From Allosphingosinicella deserti (GTDB lineage Bacteria; Pseudomonadota; Alphaproteobacteria; Sphingomonadales; Sphingomonadaceae), in the NCBI RefSeq assembly GCF_003012735.1, contig NZ_PXYI01000002.1:496001-560000 (forward strand): 64,000 bases of DNA, in the 5' to 3' direction. Positions 41,153-48,903 of the stretch are shown piece by piece; the stretch's first letter is position 1, and each line of letters starts with the position of its first letter. Below the pieces are notes generated by a model that worked only from the letters and a program-made list of their open reading frames with translations, made no database searches and was not told the origin of the DNA. Position numbers and translations under genes: made by a program.

Positions 41153-41563
41153 GTGCCGTCCAGAATCCGGGAGCTCACCGATCCGTTCGGCCTCCGACTT
41201 CGTATCAGCGTCGAACCGCACCCCAAGGGCGCGATGATCGTTCTCGAGCGCTATGACGCGGCCGGTCGCCCCCGCATCCATCTCGACAGTTATGGCGGCG
41301 AGCTTCTGTCCGGTTTCATCATGGCCGCACGCCTCGCCTTGCCGCACCCGCTCCCCAACGAGCGCTGCGACGGCGCCTTCCCCTCGGAGCTCAGCCTCAC
41401 CCACGAGCCCAAGGTCTCGATCCGGGTCCGCCAGGACGACACCGGAGTGAGCCTGGAGATCCCGGCGCCGTTCTGGGACAAGCTCTATGCCGAGCTTTGC
41501 CTGGTCATCCCGCATGCCCGGGAATTCACCCGCAACACCTTCGCCAAGGCGCTGGTCCACTAA
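41153..41563 (+). CDS. Unknown protein next to flagellin
   Basis: 136-residue protein, GTG start with GGAGAGGAG upstream. No domain recognised; it is a mixed alpha/beta soluble protein (LRLRISVEPHPKGAMIVLERYDAAGRPRIHLDSYGGELLSGFIMAARLALPH in part, PKVSIRVRQDDTGVSLEIPAPFWDKLYAEL). It has its own promoter between fliC and a glycosyltransferase gene, so a role in flagellin regulation, secretion or modification is possible. That is inference from position only. Confidence 0.75.
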   Translation: MPSRIRELTDPFGLRLRISVEPHPKGAMIVLERYDAAGRPRIHLDSYGGELLSGFIMAARLALPHPLPNERCDGAFPSELSLTHEPKVSIRVRQDDTGVSLEIPAPFWDKLYAELCLVIPHAREFTRNTFAKALVH

Positions 41564-41671
41564 CCGGCCGCGCACGATCTCGGGTCGCTTACGTGTTCGC
41601 CCTTAATTGCCCGCCGGCCTCGCTCCGGGCCATTGCAGCATCGCTCTTCGGGGCATTTCAAGGGGGATGGA

Positions 41672-41926
41672 ATGACGCTCGCGGACGCGGATCAGGTCGC
41701 ACCAGGCTATCAGGTGACGCTGACCCTCAAAGTCTCGGATGTCGCTGCCCTCTGGGCCGCCGCCGCGCAGCGCGGCCTGGCCGCGCCCGGAACCAACCCT
41801 GCCGATGTCTTCGACGTGATCGGCCCGCGCGAGGATCCCTCGCTCGCCGACTGCATCGCGATGCTCGCCGGCCCGGTCTCCGTTCCCGGCTGCTCGCTCG
41901 ACGATCTCGAGATCGCCGAGCTCTGA
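41672..41926 (+). CDS. Small protein of unknown function
   Basis: 84-residue product starting MTLADADQVAPGYQVTLTLKVSDVAALWAAAAQRG; AGGGGGAT lies 4 nt before the ATG. The LKVSDVAALWAAAAQRGLA stretch and the acidic end (SLDDLEIAEL) suggest a small alpha/beta fold. No family recognised. It is followed by the glycosyltransferase gene 67 bp downstream, probably in one unit. Confidence 0.65.
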   Translation: MTLADADQVAPGYQVTLTLKVSDVAALWAAAAQRGLAAPGTNPADVFDVIGPREDPSLADCIAMLAGPVSVPGCSLDDLEIAEL

Positions 41927-41993
41927 TTGAAGTCTCCGAAGTGATCGGCGGCAGCCGCCGGCGTGCACGATGCGGATACGGGAGCATGGGACG

Positions 41994-43061
41994 ATGACTC
42001 GCTTGGCGCTGGTGATGATCGTACGCGACGAGGCGCGCTGCCTCGCCCGGTGCCTCGCCAGTGCCCGGCCGCACGTCGACCGCATGATCGTGCTCGATAC
42101 CGGCTCGTCGGACGGCACGATCGGGATCGCCCGTGCGGCCGGCGCGGAGGTCCATGATTTCGCCTGGTGCGACGATTTCGCTGCGGCGCGCAACGCTGCG
42201 CTCGACTATTCCGATGCCGATTGGAACCTGGTCCTCGATGCCGACGAATGGCTCGAGGCCGGAGTCGAGGCGCTATCCCCCGAAGCGTTTCCGCCGCACG
42301 CCCGGCGCACGCCGGCCTTCATCGGCTGCGTGCGCATCGCCAACCGGCAGGACGCCAACAAGGGCGGCGGCCGCCGCGCTTACATCCCGCGGCTGCTGCC
42401 GCGCGGCGTGCGCTACGAGGGCCGCATCCACGAGCAGCCGGTCAGCGCCCTGCCGCTCGTCCAGCTGCCGCTCGTCGTCGGTCACGACGGCTACGAAGCG
42501 GCGCAGCAGGCGCGCAAGAAGGGCCGCAACGCAGCACTGCTCCGGGCCGAGATCGCGGCGCAGCCGGACGATGCCTATCTCCGCTACCAATTGGGCCGCG
42601 AATATCTGGTCGACGATCGCGCCGCCGAGGCCGCCGAGTGCCTGGTCGCCGCTTATCACGCAGTCCAGCCCGATGCGGCCTACCGGCACGGCATCGTCCT
42701 CTACGCCCTTCGCGCGCTGCGCGGCGCCGGTCGGTTCGACGAGGCGCTGGCGCTCGCCGACGCCGAGCAGAGCCGGTGGCCGCATTCGCCGGATTTCTAT
42801 TATGCCGTCGCCGAATTGTATCTCGATTGGGCCGGGCTCAATCCGGAGATCGCGCGCGACCAGCTGCTGCCGGTGGTCGAGATGGCGTGGCTCAAATGCC
42901 TGCAGATCGGCGAGCGGCCGGATCTCGCCGGGTCGGTGGAGGGTCTTGGAAGCATTCGCCCGGCCGAGAGCCTCGCCCATTTGTACCGCAGCCTCGGCCT
43001 CATCGAGGAAGCCGACCAATATGATCGCATCGCCGCGGACTTGCGCGCCGCGAAGGCTTGA
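41994..43061 (+). CDS. GT2-family glycosyltransferase with C-terminal helical repeats
   Basis: 355-residue cytoplasmic glycosyltransferase. The N-terminal GT-A domain has LALVMIVRDEARCLARCLAS, IVLDTGSSDGT and the metal-binding LVLDADEW (about residue 80). From about 190 the chain is TPR-like (AYLRYQLGREYLVDDRAAEAAECLVAAYHAV in part; EALALADAEQSRWP). This layout is common in GT2 enzymes that glycosylate proteins or build surface sugars. Its place just after flagellin suggests flagellin glycosylation, unproven. ATG 41994 is preferred over the frame opening at 41970, because MTRLALVMIVRDE begins the fold. Confidence 0.85.
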   Translation: MTRLALVMIVRDEARCLARCLASARPHVDRMIVLDTGSSDGTIGIARAAGAEVHDFAWCDDFAAARNAALDYSDADWNLVLDADEWLEAGVEALSPEAFPPHARRTPAFIGCVRIANRQDANKGGGRRAYIPRLLPRGVRYEGRIHEQPVSALPLVQLPLVVGHDGYEAAQQARKKGRNAALLRAEIAAQPDDAYLRYQLGREYLVDDRAAEAAECLVAAYHAVQPDAAYRHGIVLYALRALRGAGRFDEALALADAEQSRWPHSPDFYYAVAELYLDWAGLNPEIARDQLLPVVEMAWLKCLQIGERPDLAGSVEGLGSIRPAESLAHLYRSLGLIEEADQYDRIAADLRAAKA

Positions 43062-43366
43062 ACGCGCGCCTGACCGGCGTTCGGAACATTCGGGAATTTG
43101 GGTCGCCGACAGGGCCGGATGACGCGCCGGGAGCATGATACACACCTCGGGTCGGAGCTAAACGCTCCAACCTAAGGTGATCAGGCTCAGGCGATGTGTC
43201 GCAAGCGCTGTCGCGGCGTTGCTGCGGCTCCGTGCAGACCCGCTGTCGGAGGCGATCGGGGCGGGAGGTCGAGGCGCGGGGCGGGTAAAGGGGGAGACCG
43301 CCGCCGCGCCTCATCTTCATTATAGGCTGTTGCCCAAGCCTTTGTTTTCCATGGGCAACTTTATTC
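43062..43366. other. Convergent gap with hairpins and an orphan -10 box
   Basis: 305 bp between the glycosyltransferase stop and the flgD stop. It contains an interrupted hairpin CACCT..GGT.GGAGC / GCTCC.ACC..AGGTG (43143-43179), a TATAAT box on the minus strand (GCCTATAATGA, 43324-43319) with no gene after it, and a terminator-like inverted repeat (43329-43359). A small RNA read on the minus strand from about 43312 is possible. Confidence 0.4.
43329..43359. terminator. Inverted repeat after flgD
   Basis: GTTGCCCA (43329-43336) and TGGGCAAC (43352-43359), perfect 8-bp arms with a 15-nt loop, 7 nt after the flgD stop on the minus strand. On the plus strand it is followed by TTTATTCTT, so it may stop transcripts in both directions. 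Confidence 0.6.
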
Positions 43367-44035
43367 TTACGCGGCCGAGACGGCGACCAGCTCGCGCAGC
43401 GCCATGCGGGCGCCGCCAATGCCGAGGGTGACGTTGGTGCCGTCGGTGATGACGTCCTTGACGATGCCGACGCCGTTGATGCCGACGCCGATTGCGGCGC
43501 CGGTCTTGTCCTTGGCGGTCACCGCCAGCTTGTAGGCGCCTTCCGGCGCGCGGGTGCCGTCGGCGAGCTTGCCGTCCCACGAGAAGCGGCTGGTCGACGC
43601 ATCGATGGACTCCTCACGGACGACCTTGCCGGCAGCGTCGGTGACCTTGACCGTCATCGACTCGGCGGCGCGGGCCGGCGCCACCGTCCAAGTCGCGTTG
43701 CCGGTTGCACCAAGCCCCGAGACATTGCTGTCGAACCGCGCTTCGCGGCCGATGAAGGCGGACGCCTGCGCCATGTCCTGGCTCGAGACCCGCGACAGGA
43801 TGTCCTTGAGCACGCCGGTCTGCTGCATCGACTGCTCGACCTGCGAAAACTGGACGAGCTGCTTGGTATATTCCGACGTGTCCATGGGATCGAGCGGGTC
43901 CTGGTTCTGCATCTGCACGGTGAGCATCTTCAGGAACATGTTGAAGTCGGCACCGACGCCGCTGGTGGTCTTCGCCGCCTGGTCGAGCAGCGTGTTGGTG
44001 GTGGCGGTGTTGGCTGGGGAGGTGACGGTGGTCAT
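43367..44035 (-). CDS. flgD: Flagellar hook capping protein FlgD
   Basis: 222-residue scaffold for hook polymerisation. The N-terminal export/cap motif is FNMFLKMLTVQMQNQDPLDPMDTSEYTKQLVQFSQVEQ (in part); the C-terminal Ig-like/Tudor-type domains include SRFSWDGKLADGTRAPEGAYKLAV. Normal length. 11 bp after fliK; last gene of the fliF-to-flgD run. Confidence 0.96.
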   Translation of the reverse strand: MTTVTSPANTATTNTLLDQAAKTTSGVGADFNMFLKMLTVQMQNQDPLDPMDTSEYTKQLVQFSQVEQSMQQTGVLKDILSRVSSQDMAQASAFIGREARFDSNVSGLGATGNATWTVAPARAAESMTVKVTDAAGKVVREESIDASTSRFSWDGKLADGTRAPEGAYKLAVTAKDKTGAAIGVGINGVGIVKDVITDGTNVTLGIGGARMALRELVAVSAA

Positions 44036-44046
44036 GGTGAAATCCT

Positions 44047-45723
44047 TCAGGCTATGACGTCGACCTGGCCGCTGCTGCGCAGCTGGCGGTAGGCGGGTTG
44101 ATCATGTTCGCTGTCGGCGGCGCTCTCGAAGCGTCCGTCCTGGCCGCGCTGCTGCTGGCCGCCGGAGCCATTCTGGCCGGTCTGGCCGCGCTGCGATCCG
44201 CCGTCCGTGCCGCCGCGATCGAAGCGGAACGATTGGGAATCGGAGCGGACACCGGCATCGGCGAGAGAGCGGACGAGATCGCCGGATTCGCGGCGGAGCA
44301 TGTCGAGCGCCGCCGGGCTGTCGGTGGCGAGCACGGCGCGAACCGTGCCGCTTTCGTCGAACGATACGCGGACGTCGACGCGGCCCATGTCCTGCGGATT
44401 GAGGCGCACCAGCATTTCTTCGTGGCCGGCCGAGATGCGGCGAGCGATCTCGATGCCCATGTCGCGGCCGAAGCGGCCGGGCTGGGCGGTGACGGTCCCC
44501 GGCTGCGGCTGCTGCGCCATCTGCTGGGCGACGTAGACGAGCTGGGCATTGGCCGGGCGATTGGTCGACGGCGCCAGCGCTTGGCCGAGCAAGGGAGTCG
44601 GCAGCCCGTCGGCGTCGCCGGCGATCGCCGGCGCGTCGGCGGCAAGGGTGAAGGCGGCGCCGTCGGCGCGTTCCGCCGGCTTGGCGGCCGAGGTGTCCGC
44701 GCTCGCCGTCTGGACGGGCGCCCCGGCGTCCGGCGCTGCGGCGATGCTGCGCGACGGCGCGGCGTCGGTGGCCGGCTTGATCTCGGCCGTGGCGGTCGCG
44801 GCCGGGCGCGGAACGGCGTCGGCCGCCGGCAGCGCTGCTGCGAGCAAGGCGGGATCCTGATCGGCGGCGGGGAGCTCCTCGGCCGCGGCCGATTTCGGCG
44901 CGGCGACCGATGGCATCGGCGCGGCTGCGACGGCGAGCGCATCGGCCGGGGCCGAGTCTCCAGCCGCCTCGGGCGGCACGGCTGAGGCGAGCGTCGGCGC
45001 GGCGGCTTTGGCGCTCTTCCTGGCCGGCGCGCTTTCGGCGGCGGCTTCACGCTTTCCCGGGGTCGCGGGCGCGGCCTTTTCGGCGGTCGCCCCCGGTGCG
45101 GTGGCGGCGGGCGCGGTCACGATCGGCGTCGCCGGCGCAGCGGGCGCGTCGATCTCGGGCGCCGGGAGGGCGGCAAGCCCGTCGGGTGCATCGGGCCCGG
45201 TCGCGGCGGGCCTCGTCGCGGGCGCTGCGGCCTGTTGCGCAGGAAGAGTGGGCTTCGCAAGCGGCGCAGCCGTGGCCGGCGCCGCAGCCGGTGCTTCGGG
45301 CGTCTCCGACGGCGGTACGACATTGCCGCCGGGCGCCGGCGAGGCGAGCTCGGTCTGCGGCAGGACCGGTGCTTCGCCGGTGACGGCGGCAGGGTTCGTC
45401 GCGGCCGGCGCCGGCATGGCTGCGACCGCCGGGCCGGTCGTCGGGGCCGGAGCCGCATCGGCGAGCGGCGGGGTGAGCGGGCCGGCGAGCAAAGTCGCCG
45501 CCGCCGGCATGCCCGGGGCCGTTGCCGCCGGCACGGCCGGGGCCGCTGCGGCCGGAAGCGCTGCCGTCGTCGCCGGAACCGTTGCTGCGGCGATCGCAGT
45601 CCCCGCCGTCGCTGCCTGCAGGCTCTCGGTGAACCCGGCTGCGGCCGTGCCCGTGGCTGTGCCGCTCAGGGCGGCGGCTGCGGGCGTCGAAGGCGGCGCG
45701 AACGGTTGAGAAGCGATCATCAT
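44047..45723 (-). CDS. fliK: Flagellar hook-length control protein FliK
   Basis: 558-residue ruler/switch protein. About 430 N-terminal residues are extremely Ala/Pro-rich and low-complexity, the secreted ruler part. The C-terminal Flg_hook domain contains EIARRISAGHEEMLVRLNPQDMGRVDVRVSFDESGTVRAVL (in part) and LRRESGDLVRSLADAGVRSDSQSFRF. It triggers the switch of FlhB from hook to filament export. I use the first of two adjacent ATGs (45723/45720), behind AGGATG; the open frame upstream crosses the promoter. The Ala/Pro tract makes homologous length hard to judge. Confidence 0.9.
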   Translation of the reverse strand: MMIASQPFAPPSTPAAAALSGTATGTAAAGFTESLQAATAGTAIAAATVPATTAALPAAAAPAVPAATAPGMPAAATLLAGPLTPPLADAAPAPTTGPAVAAMPAPAATNPAAVTGEAPVLPQTELASPAPGGNVVPPSETPEAPAAAPATAAPLAKPTLPAQQAAAPATRPAATGPDAPDGLAALPAPEIDAPAAPATPIVTAPAATAPGATAEKAAPATPGKREAAAESAPARKSAKAAAPTLASAVPPEAAGDSAPADALAVAAAPMPSVAAPKSAAAEELPAADQDPALLAAALPAADAVPRPAATATAEIKPATDAAPSRSIAAAPDAGAPVQTASADTSAAKPAERADGAAFTLAADAPAIAGDADGLPTPLLGQALAPSTNRPANAQLVYVAQQMAQQPQPGTVTAQPGRFGRDMGIEIARRISAGHEEMLVRLNPQDMGRVDVRVSFDESGTVRAVLATDSPAALDMLRRESGDLVRSLADAGVRSDSQSFRFDRGGTDGGSQRGQTGQNGSGGQQQRGQDGRFESAADSEHDQPAYRQLRSSGQVDVIA

Positions 45724-45762
45724 ATAAGCGGCATCCTGTTCGGGCCTGTGCGGCCTCGTTCT

Positions 45763-45770
45763 ATTGTAGA
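45763..45770 (-). promoter_or_regulatory. -10-like box before fliK
   Basis: Minus strand TTTCTACAATAG, with TACAAT at 45768-45763, 40 bp before the fliK start and just after flhA. It suggests fliK-flgD also have their own promoter. Confidence 0.45.
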
Positions 45771-45793
45771 AAGAAAGAACGGGTCCGTTGCGA

Positions 45794-47875
45794 TCAGCTG
45801 ACGATGCCGAGGCTGCGGATGCGCGACCGGGCGTGAATCTCGTTCTGCGACAGCACCACCGTGGCGGGGCGGACACGCTCGATGATCGAGCGGACGAACG
45901 GGCGGATCACCGGATTGGTCAGCATGCACGGTATCTCGCCGTCGCCGGCCAGCCGGTCATAGGTCTCGCGTACGGAGGAGATGAAGGCGTGCAGGCTCGA
46001 CGGGGCCATCGCCAGATGACGCTCGTCGCCGGCGCCGATGATGCTCTCGGCGAATTCCTGGTCCCAGCGCGGCGACAAGGTGATGATCGGGATCGCCCCT
46101 TCGCGGGCCTGCTGCGCCGAGATCTGGCGGGCGAGGCGGCTGCGGACATGCTCGGTCATCTGGGTGAGGTTGGACGTCATCGCGCTCGCCTCGGCGATCC
46201 CTTCCAGGATGGTCGGGATGTCGCGGATCGACACGCCCTCGGCGAGCAGGTTCTGGAGGATGCGCTGCACGCCGGAGATCGAGATCTTCGCCGGCACGAT
46301 GTCCGACACCAGTTTCTCCGACTCCTTGTGAACCTCGTTCAGCAGCTTCTGGGTCTCGGTGTACGACAGCAGATCGGAGATATTGTCCTTGATCAGCTCG
46401 GTCAGGTGGGTGGCGATGATGGTGCCGCAATCGACCACGGTGACGCCGCGGAAGCCGGCCTCGTCGCGCAGATCGCGGTCGATCCACAGAGCGGGGAGCT
46501 TGAACACGGGCTCGGTGGTCTCCTCCCCGGGAAGGCCGACATTGGCGCCGCCGGGGGTGATGACCATCAATTTGTCGATGCGCAATTGGCCGCGCGCCGC
46601 CTCGGTTTCCTTGACGTAGACGACATATTCGTTGGGCTGCAGCGCCATGTTGTCGAGGATCCGGACCGACGGCAGCACGAAACCGTAATCGATCGCGAAC
46701 TGGCGACGGAGCGCGCGGACCTGGTCGTCGAGGCGCGGATCGCTCTGCGTGTCGTTGATCAGCGGCAGCAGGCCGTAGCCGAGCTCGATGCGCAGCGCGT
46801 CGATGGCGAGCGTGCGGGAGATCGGCTCCTCCGGATCGACGGTCTGCATCTCCTGGCTGGCGCGGACCAGCCGCGCCTGCGTCTCGCGCTCCGTGGCGCG
46901 CTCGCTCATCTTCCAGGCAAGGAAGCAGCTGAGGCCGCCGAGCGAGGCGAACGGGACGAAGGGCAGGCCGGGCAGCAAGGCCAGCGTGATCATCAGGAAA
47001 CCGGCGAGGCCGAACACCTTGGGGAAGCGGCCGAGCTGATCGAACAGGGCCTCGCCGGTCTTGCCGGAAATGCCGCCCTTCGACACCAACAGGCCGGCCG
47101 CGGTCGACACGATCAGCGCCGGGATCTGGCTGACCAGACCGTCGCCGACGGTGAGCATGGTGTAGGTCTGGAAGGCTTCGCCGAACGGCACGCCGTAAAT
47201 GGTGACTCCGATGATCAGGCCGACGACGATGTTGATTCCGGTGATCAGCAGGCCGGCGACCGCGTCGCCCTTCACGAATTTGGAGGCACCGTCCATCGCG
47301 CCGAAGAAGCCGCTTTCGGCCTCGATCTCGGTGCGGCGCTCGCGGGCCTGCTCCTCGGAGATGGTACCGGCGGAAAGATCGGCGTCGATCGCCATCTGCT
47401 TGCCGGGCATCGCGTCGAGGCTGAAGCGCGCTGCGACTTCGGCGATGCGGCCGGCGCCCTTGGTGATGACGACGAAGTTGATGACGATCAGGATCAGGAA
47501 GATGGTGATACCGATCACCGTCTGGCCGCCGATCAGGAACTCGCCGAACGCCGCGATCACGCCGCCGGCCGCGTCGTGGCCCTCATGGCCGTGGGCGAGG
47601 ATCAGGCGGGTGGAGGCGAGATTGAGGCCGAGCCGCAACATGGTGACGATCAGCAGGATCGTCGGGAAGGACGAAAGCTGGAGCGGCTTCTCGATGAACA
47701 AGGCCGTCATCAGGATCATCACCGAGACGGTGATCGACAGCGACAGGCCGAAATCGAGCAGGAAGCTCGGCATCGGCAGGATCAGCATGCCGATGATCGC
47801 CATCACGCCGAAGGCGAGCGCGAGGTCGCGGCCCGATCCAAGGCGCTGCAGGATGCCGTTTAGCTGCGGGGGCAT
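45794..47875 (-). CDS. flhA: Flagellar export gate protein FlhA
   Basis: 693-residue integral membrane subunit of the export gate: about eight transmembrane helices in the first ~330 residues (e.g. LALAFGVMAIIGMLILPMPSFLLDFGLSLSITVSVMILM in part), with the conserved TRLILAHGHEGHDAAGGVIAAFGEFL and AIDADLSAGTISEEQARERR loop. A large cytoplasmic domain docks chaperone-substrate complexes. Normal length. It lies between the FlbD-like gene (103 bp upstream) and fliK. Confidence 0.97.
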   Translation of the reverse strand: MPPQLNGILQRLGSGRDLALAFGVMAIIGMLILPMPSFLLDFGLSLSITVSVMILMTALFIEKPLQLSSFPTILLIVTMLRLGLNLASTRLILAHGHEGHDAAGGVIAAFGEFLIGGQTVIGITIFLILIVINFVVITKGAGRIAEVAARFSLDAMPGKQMAIDADLSAGTISEEQARERRTEIEAESGFFGAMDGASKFVKGDAVAGLLITGINIVVGLIIGVTIYGVPFGEAFQTYTMLTVGDGLVSQIPALIVSTAAGLLVSKGGISGKTGEALFDQLGRFPKVFGLAGFLMITLALLPGLPFVPFASLGGLSCFLAWKMSERATERETQARLVRASQEMQTVDPEEPISRTLAIDALRIELGYGLLPLINDTQSDPRLDDQVRALRRQFAIDYGFVLPSVRILDNMALQPNEYVVYVKETEAARGQLRIDKLMVITPGGANVGLPGEETTEPVFKLPALWIDRDLRDEAGFRGVTVVDCGTIIATHLTELIKDNISDLLSYTETQKLLNEVHKESEKLVSDIVPAKISISGVQRILQNLLAEGVSIRDIPTILEGIAEASAMTSNLTQMTEHVRSRLARQISAQQAREGAIPIITLSPRWDQEFAESIIGAGDERHLAMAPSSLHAFISSVRETYDRLAGDGEIPCMLTNPVIRPFVRSIIERVRPATVVLSQNEIHARSRIRSLGIVS

Positions 47876-47978
47876 ATCTCGCTCCAGCTAAGGCGTCTCG
47901 CGGCCGGGCAGGATCGCCCGGGCGGGATGCCGCAAATCAAAAGGTCACCGGAGGCGCGCGTGGCGCTCCGGCGCAGAA

Positions 47979-48539
47979 TCAGGCGGCCGGGGAGACCGGA
48001 ATGCCCGCCTCGATAAACGTGCGCAGCTTGTTGCGCATCGTCCGCACCGAGATGCCGAGGATGGTGGAGGCCGAGGTGCGGTTGCCCTGGCAGCGCTCCA
48101 GCGTCTGCAGGATCAGCTCGCGCTCGACGTCGGCGACGGTGTGGCCGACCAGTGCCTCGATCTCGATCGGTGCCGCCATCCGGCTGGCGAAGGTCTGGAT
48201 CGCCGCGGCGATCAGCTCCGCTTCCGGCGGCAGCGGCAGATAGTCGCGGGCACCGGCATGGATCGCCGCCACCGCGATGCGCGCCGGGGCATCGATGCCG
48301 CAGGCGATCACCGGGACGCTCAGCCGCTCCGCCCGCATCCGCTCCAGGAACGAGACGACGTCGAGGCAGACGTCGATCATCACCAGGTCGGCGCCGTGCG
48401 CCCGCAGATGCTTGAGGGCGGCAACCGCATTGTCGGCGGTCGACACATCGGCGCCGTTGGCGCGCGCCATCTCGGCGGCGAGGCGGAATTCGCTGCCCTC
48501 GACGCCGACGAGAAGCAGGCTGATGGGGTGGTTGCTCAT
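47979..48539 (-). CDS. FlbD-like regulator: pseudo-receiver plus Fis-type HTH, no AAA+ domain
   Basis: 186-residue protein in the place where Caulobacter has flbD (after fliN). Residues 1-115 form a receiver-like domain (SLLLVGVEGSEFRLAAEM) with the Asp of DLVMIDVCLD kept, but the acidic pair (VDDD) and the Lys-Pro motif (now YLPLPP) lost. Residues about 130-180 form a Fis-type HTH: VERELILQTLERCQGNRTSASTILGISVRTMRNKLR (in part). The ~240-residue AAA+ sigma-54-activating domain that FlbD/NtrC proteins carry between these parts is absent. It probably binds DNA as a dimer and activates or represses without sigma-54. Overlaps fliN by 4 nt. Confidence 0.85.
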   Translation of the reverse strand: MSNHPISLLLVGVEGSEFRLAAEMARANGADVSTADNAVAALKHLRAHGADLVMIDVCLDVVSFLERMRAERLSVPVIACGIDAPARIAVAAIHAGARDYLPLPPEAELIAAAIQTFASRMAAPIEIEALVGHTVADVERELILQTLERCQGNRTSASTILGISVRTMRNKLRTFIEAGIPVSPAA

Positions 48540-48892
48540 CGATCCTGCCGCACGATTTCGGTGAGGGTAACGCCCAGCGCATTGTCGATCAGGACGACTT
48601 CGCCGCGGGCGATCAGGCGGTTGTTGACGTAGATGTCGACCGGTTCGCCGACCCTGCGGTCGAGCTCGACGACGTCGCCGGGCTTGAGGCGCATCAGTTC
48701 GCCGATCGCCATCCGGGAGCGGCCGAGCACCGCCTGGACCTTGACCGGAACGTCGAACACCGCTTCCAGGCCTTCGGGGCTGCTCGCCGGCGCCGGGGAC
48801 GCCATCGTCGCCACGTCGTCACCGGGAAATTCAAGCGTCTCGCCGTCCAGCTGCGTCGGCACCAATTGGCGCGGCGCGAAATCGTCGCTCAT
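48536..48892 (-). CDS. fliN: Flagellar motor switch protein FliN
   Basis: C-ring protein of 118 residues with a SpoA domain: VFDVPVKVQAVLGRSRMAIGELMRLKPGDVVELDR, YVNNRLIARGEVVLIDNALGVTLTEIV. With FliM it forms the base of the rotor. The start is uncertain: I choose the ATG at 48892 for its GGAG site 6 nt upstream; an ATG at 48907 would overlap the fliF stop (ATGA). It follows fliF directly; fliG and fliH, usually between them, are missing here. Confidence 0.94.
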   Translation of the reverse strand: MSDDFAPRQLVPTQLDGETLEFPGDDVATMASPAPASSPEGLEAVFDVPVKVQAVLGRSRMAIGELMRLKPGDVVELDRRVGEPVDIYVNNRLIARGEVVLIDNALGVTLTEIVRQDR

Positions 48893-48903
48893 TACGTTCT
48901 CCA

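Noticed and set aside
45788-47863. 691-codon open frame on the plus strand opposite flhA
   Set aside because: It is the antisense shadow of flhA, with no family match and the charge pattern typical of high-GC mirror frames.
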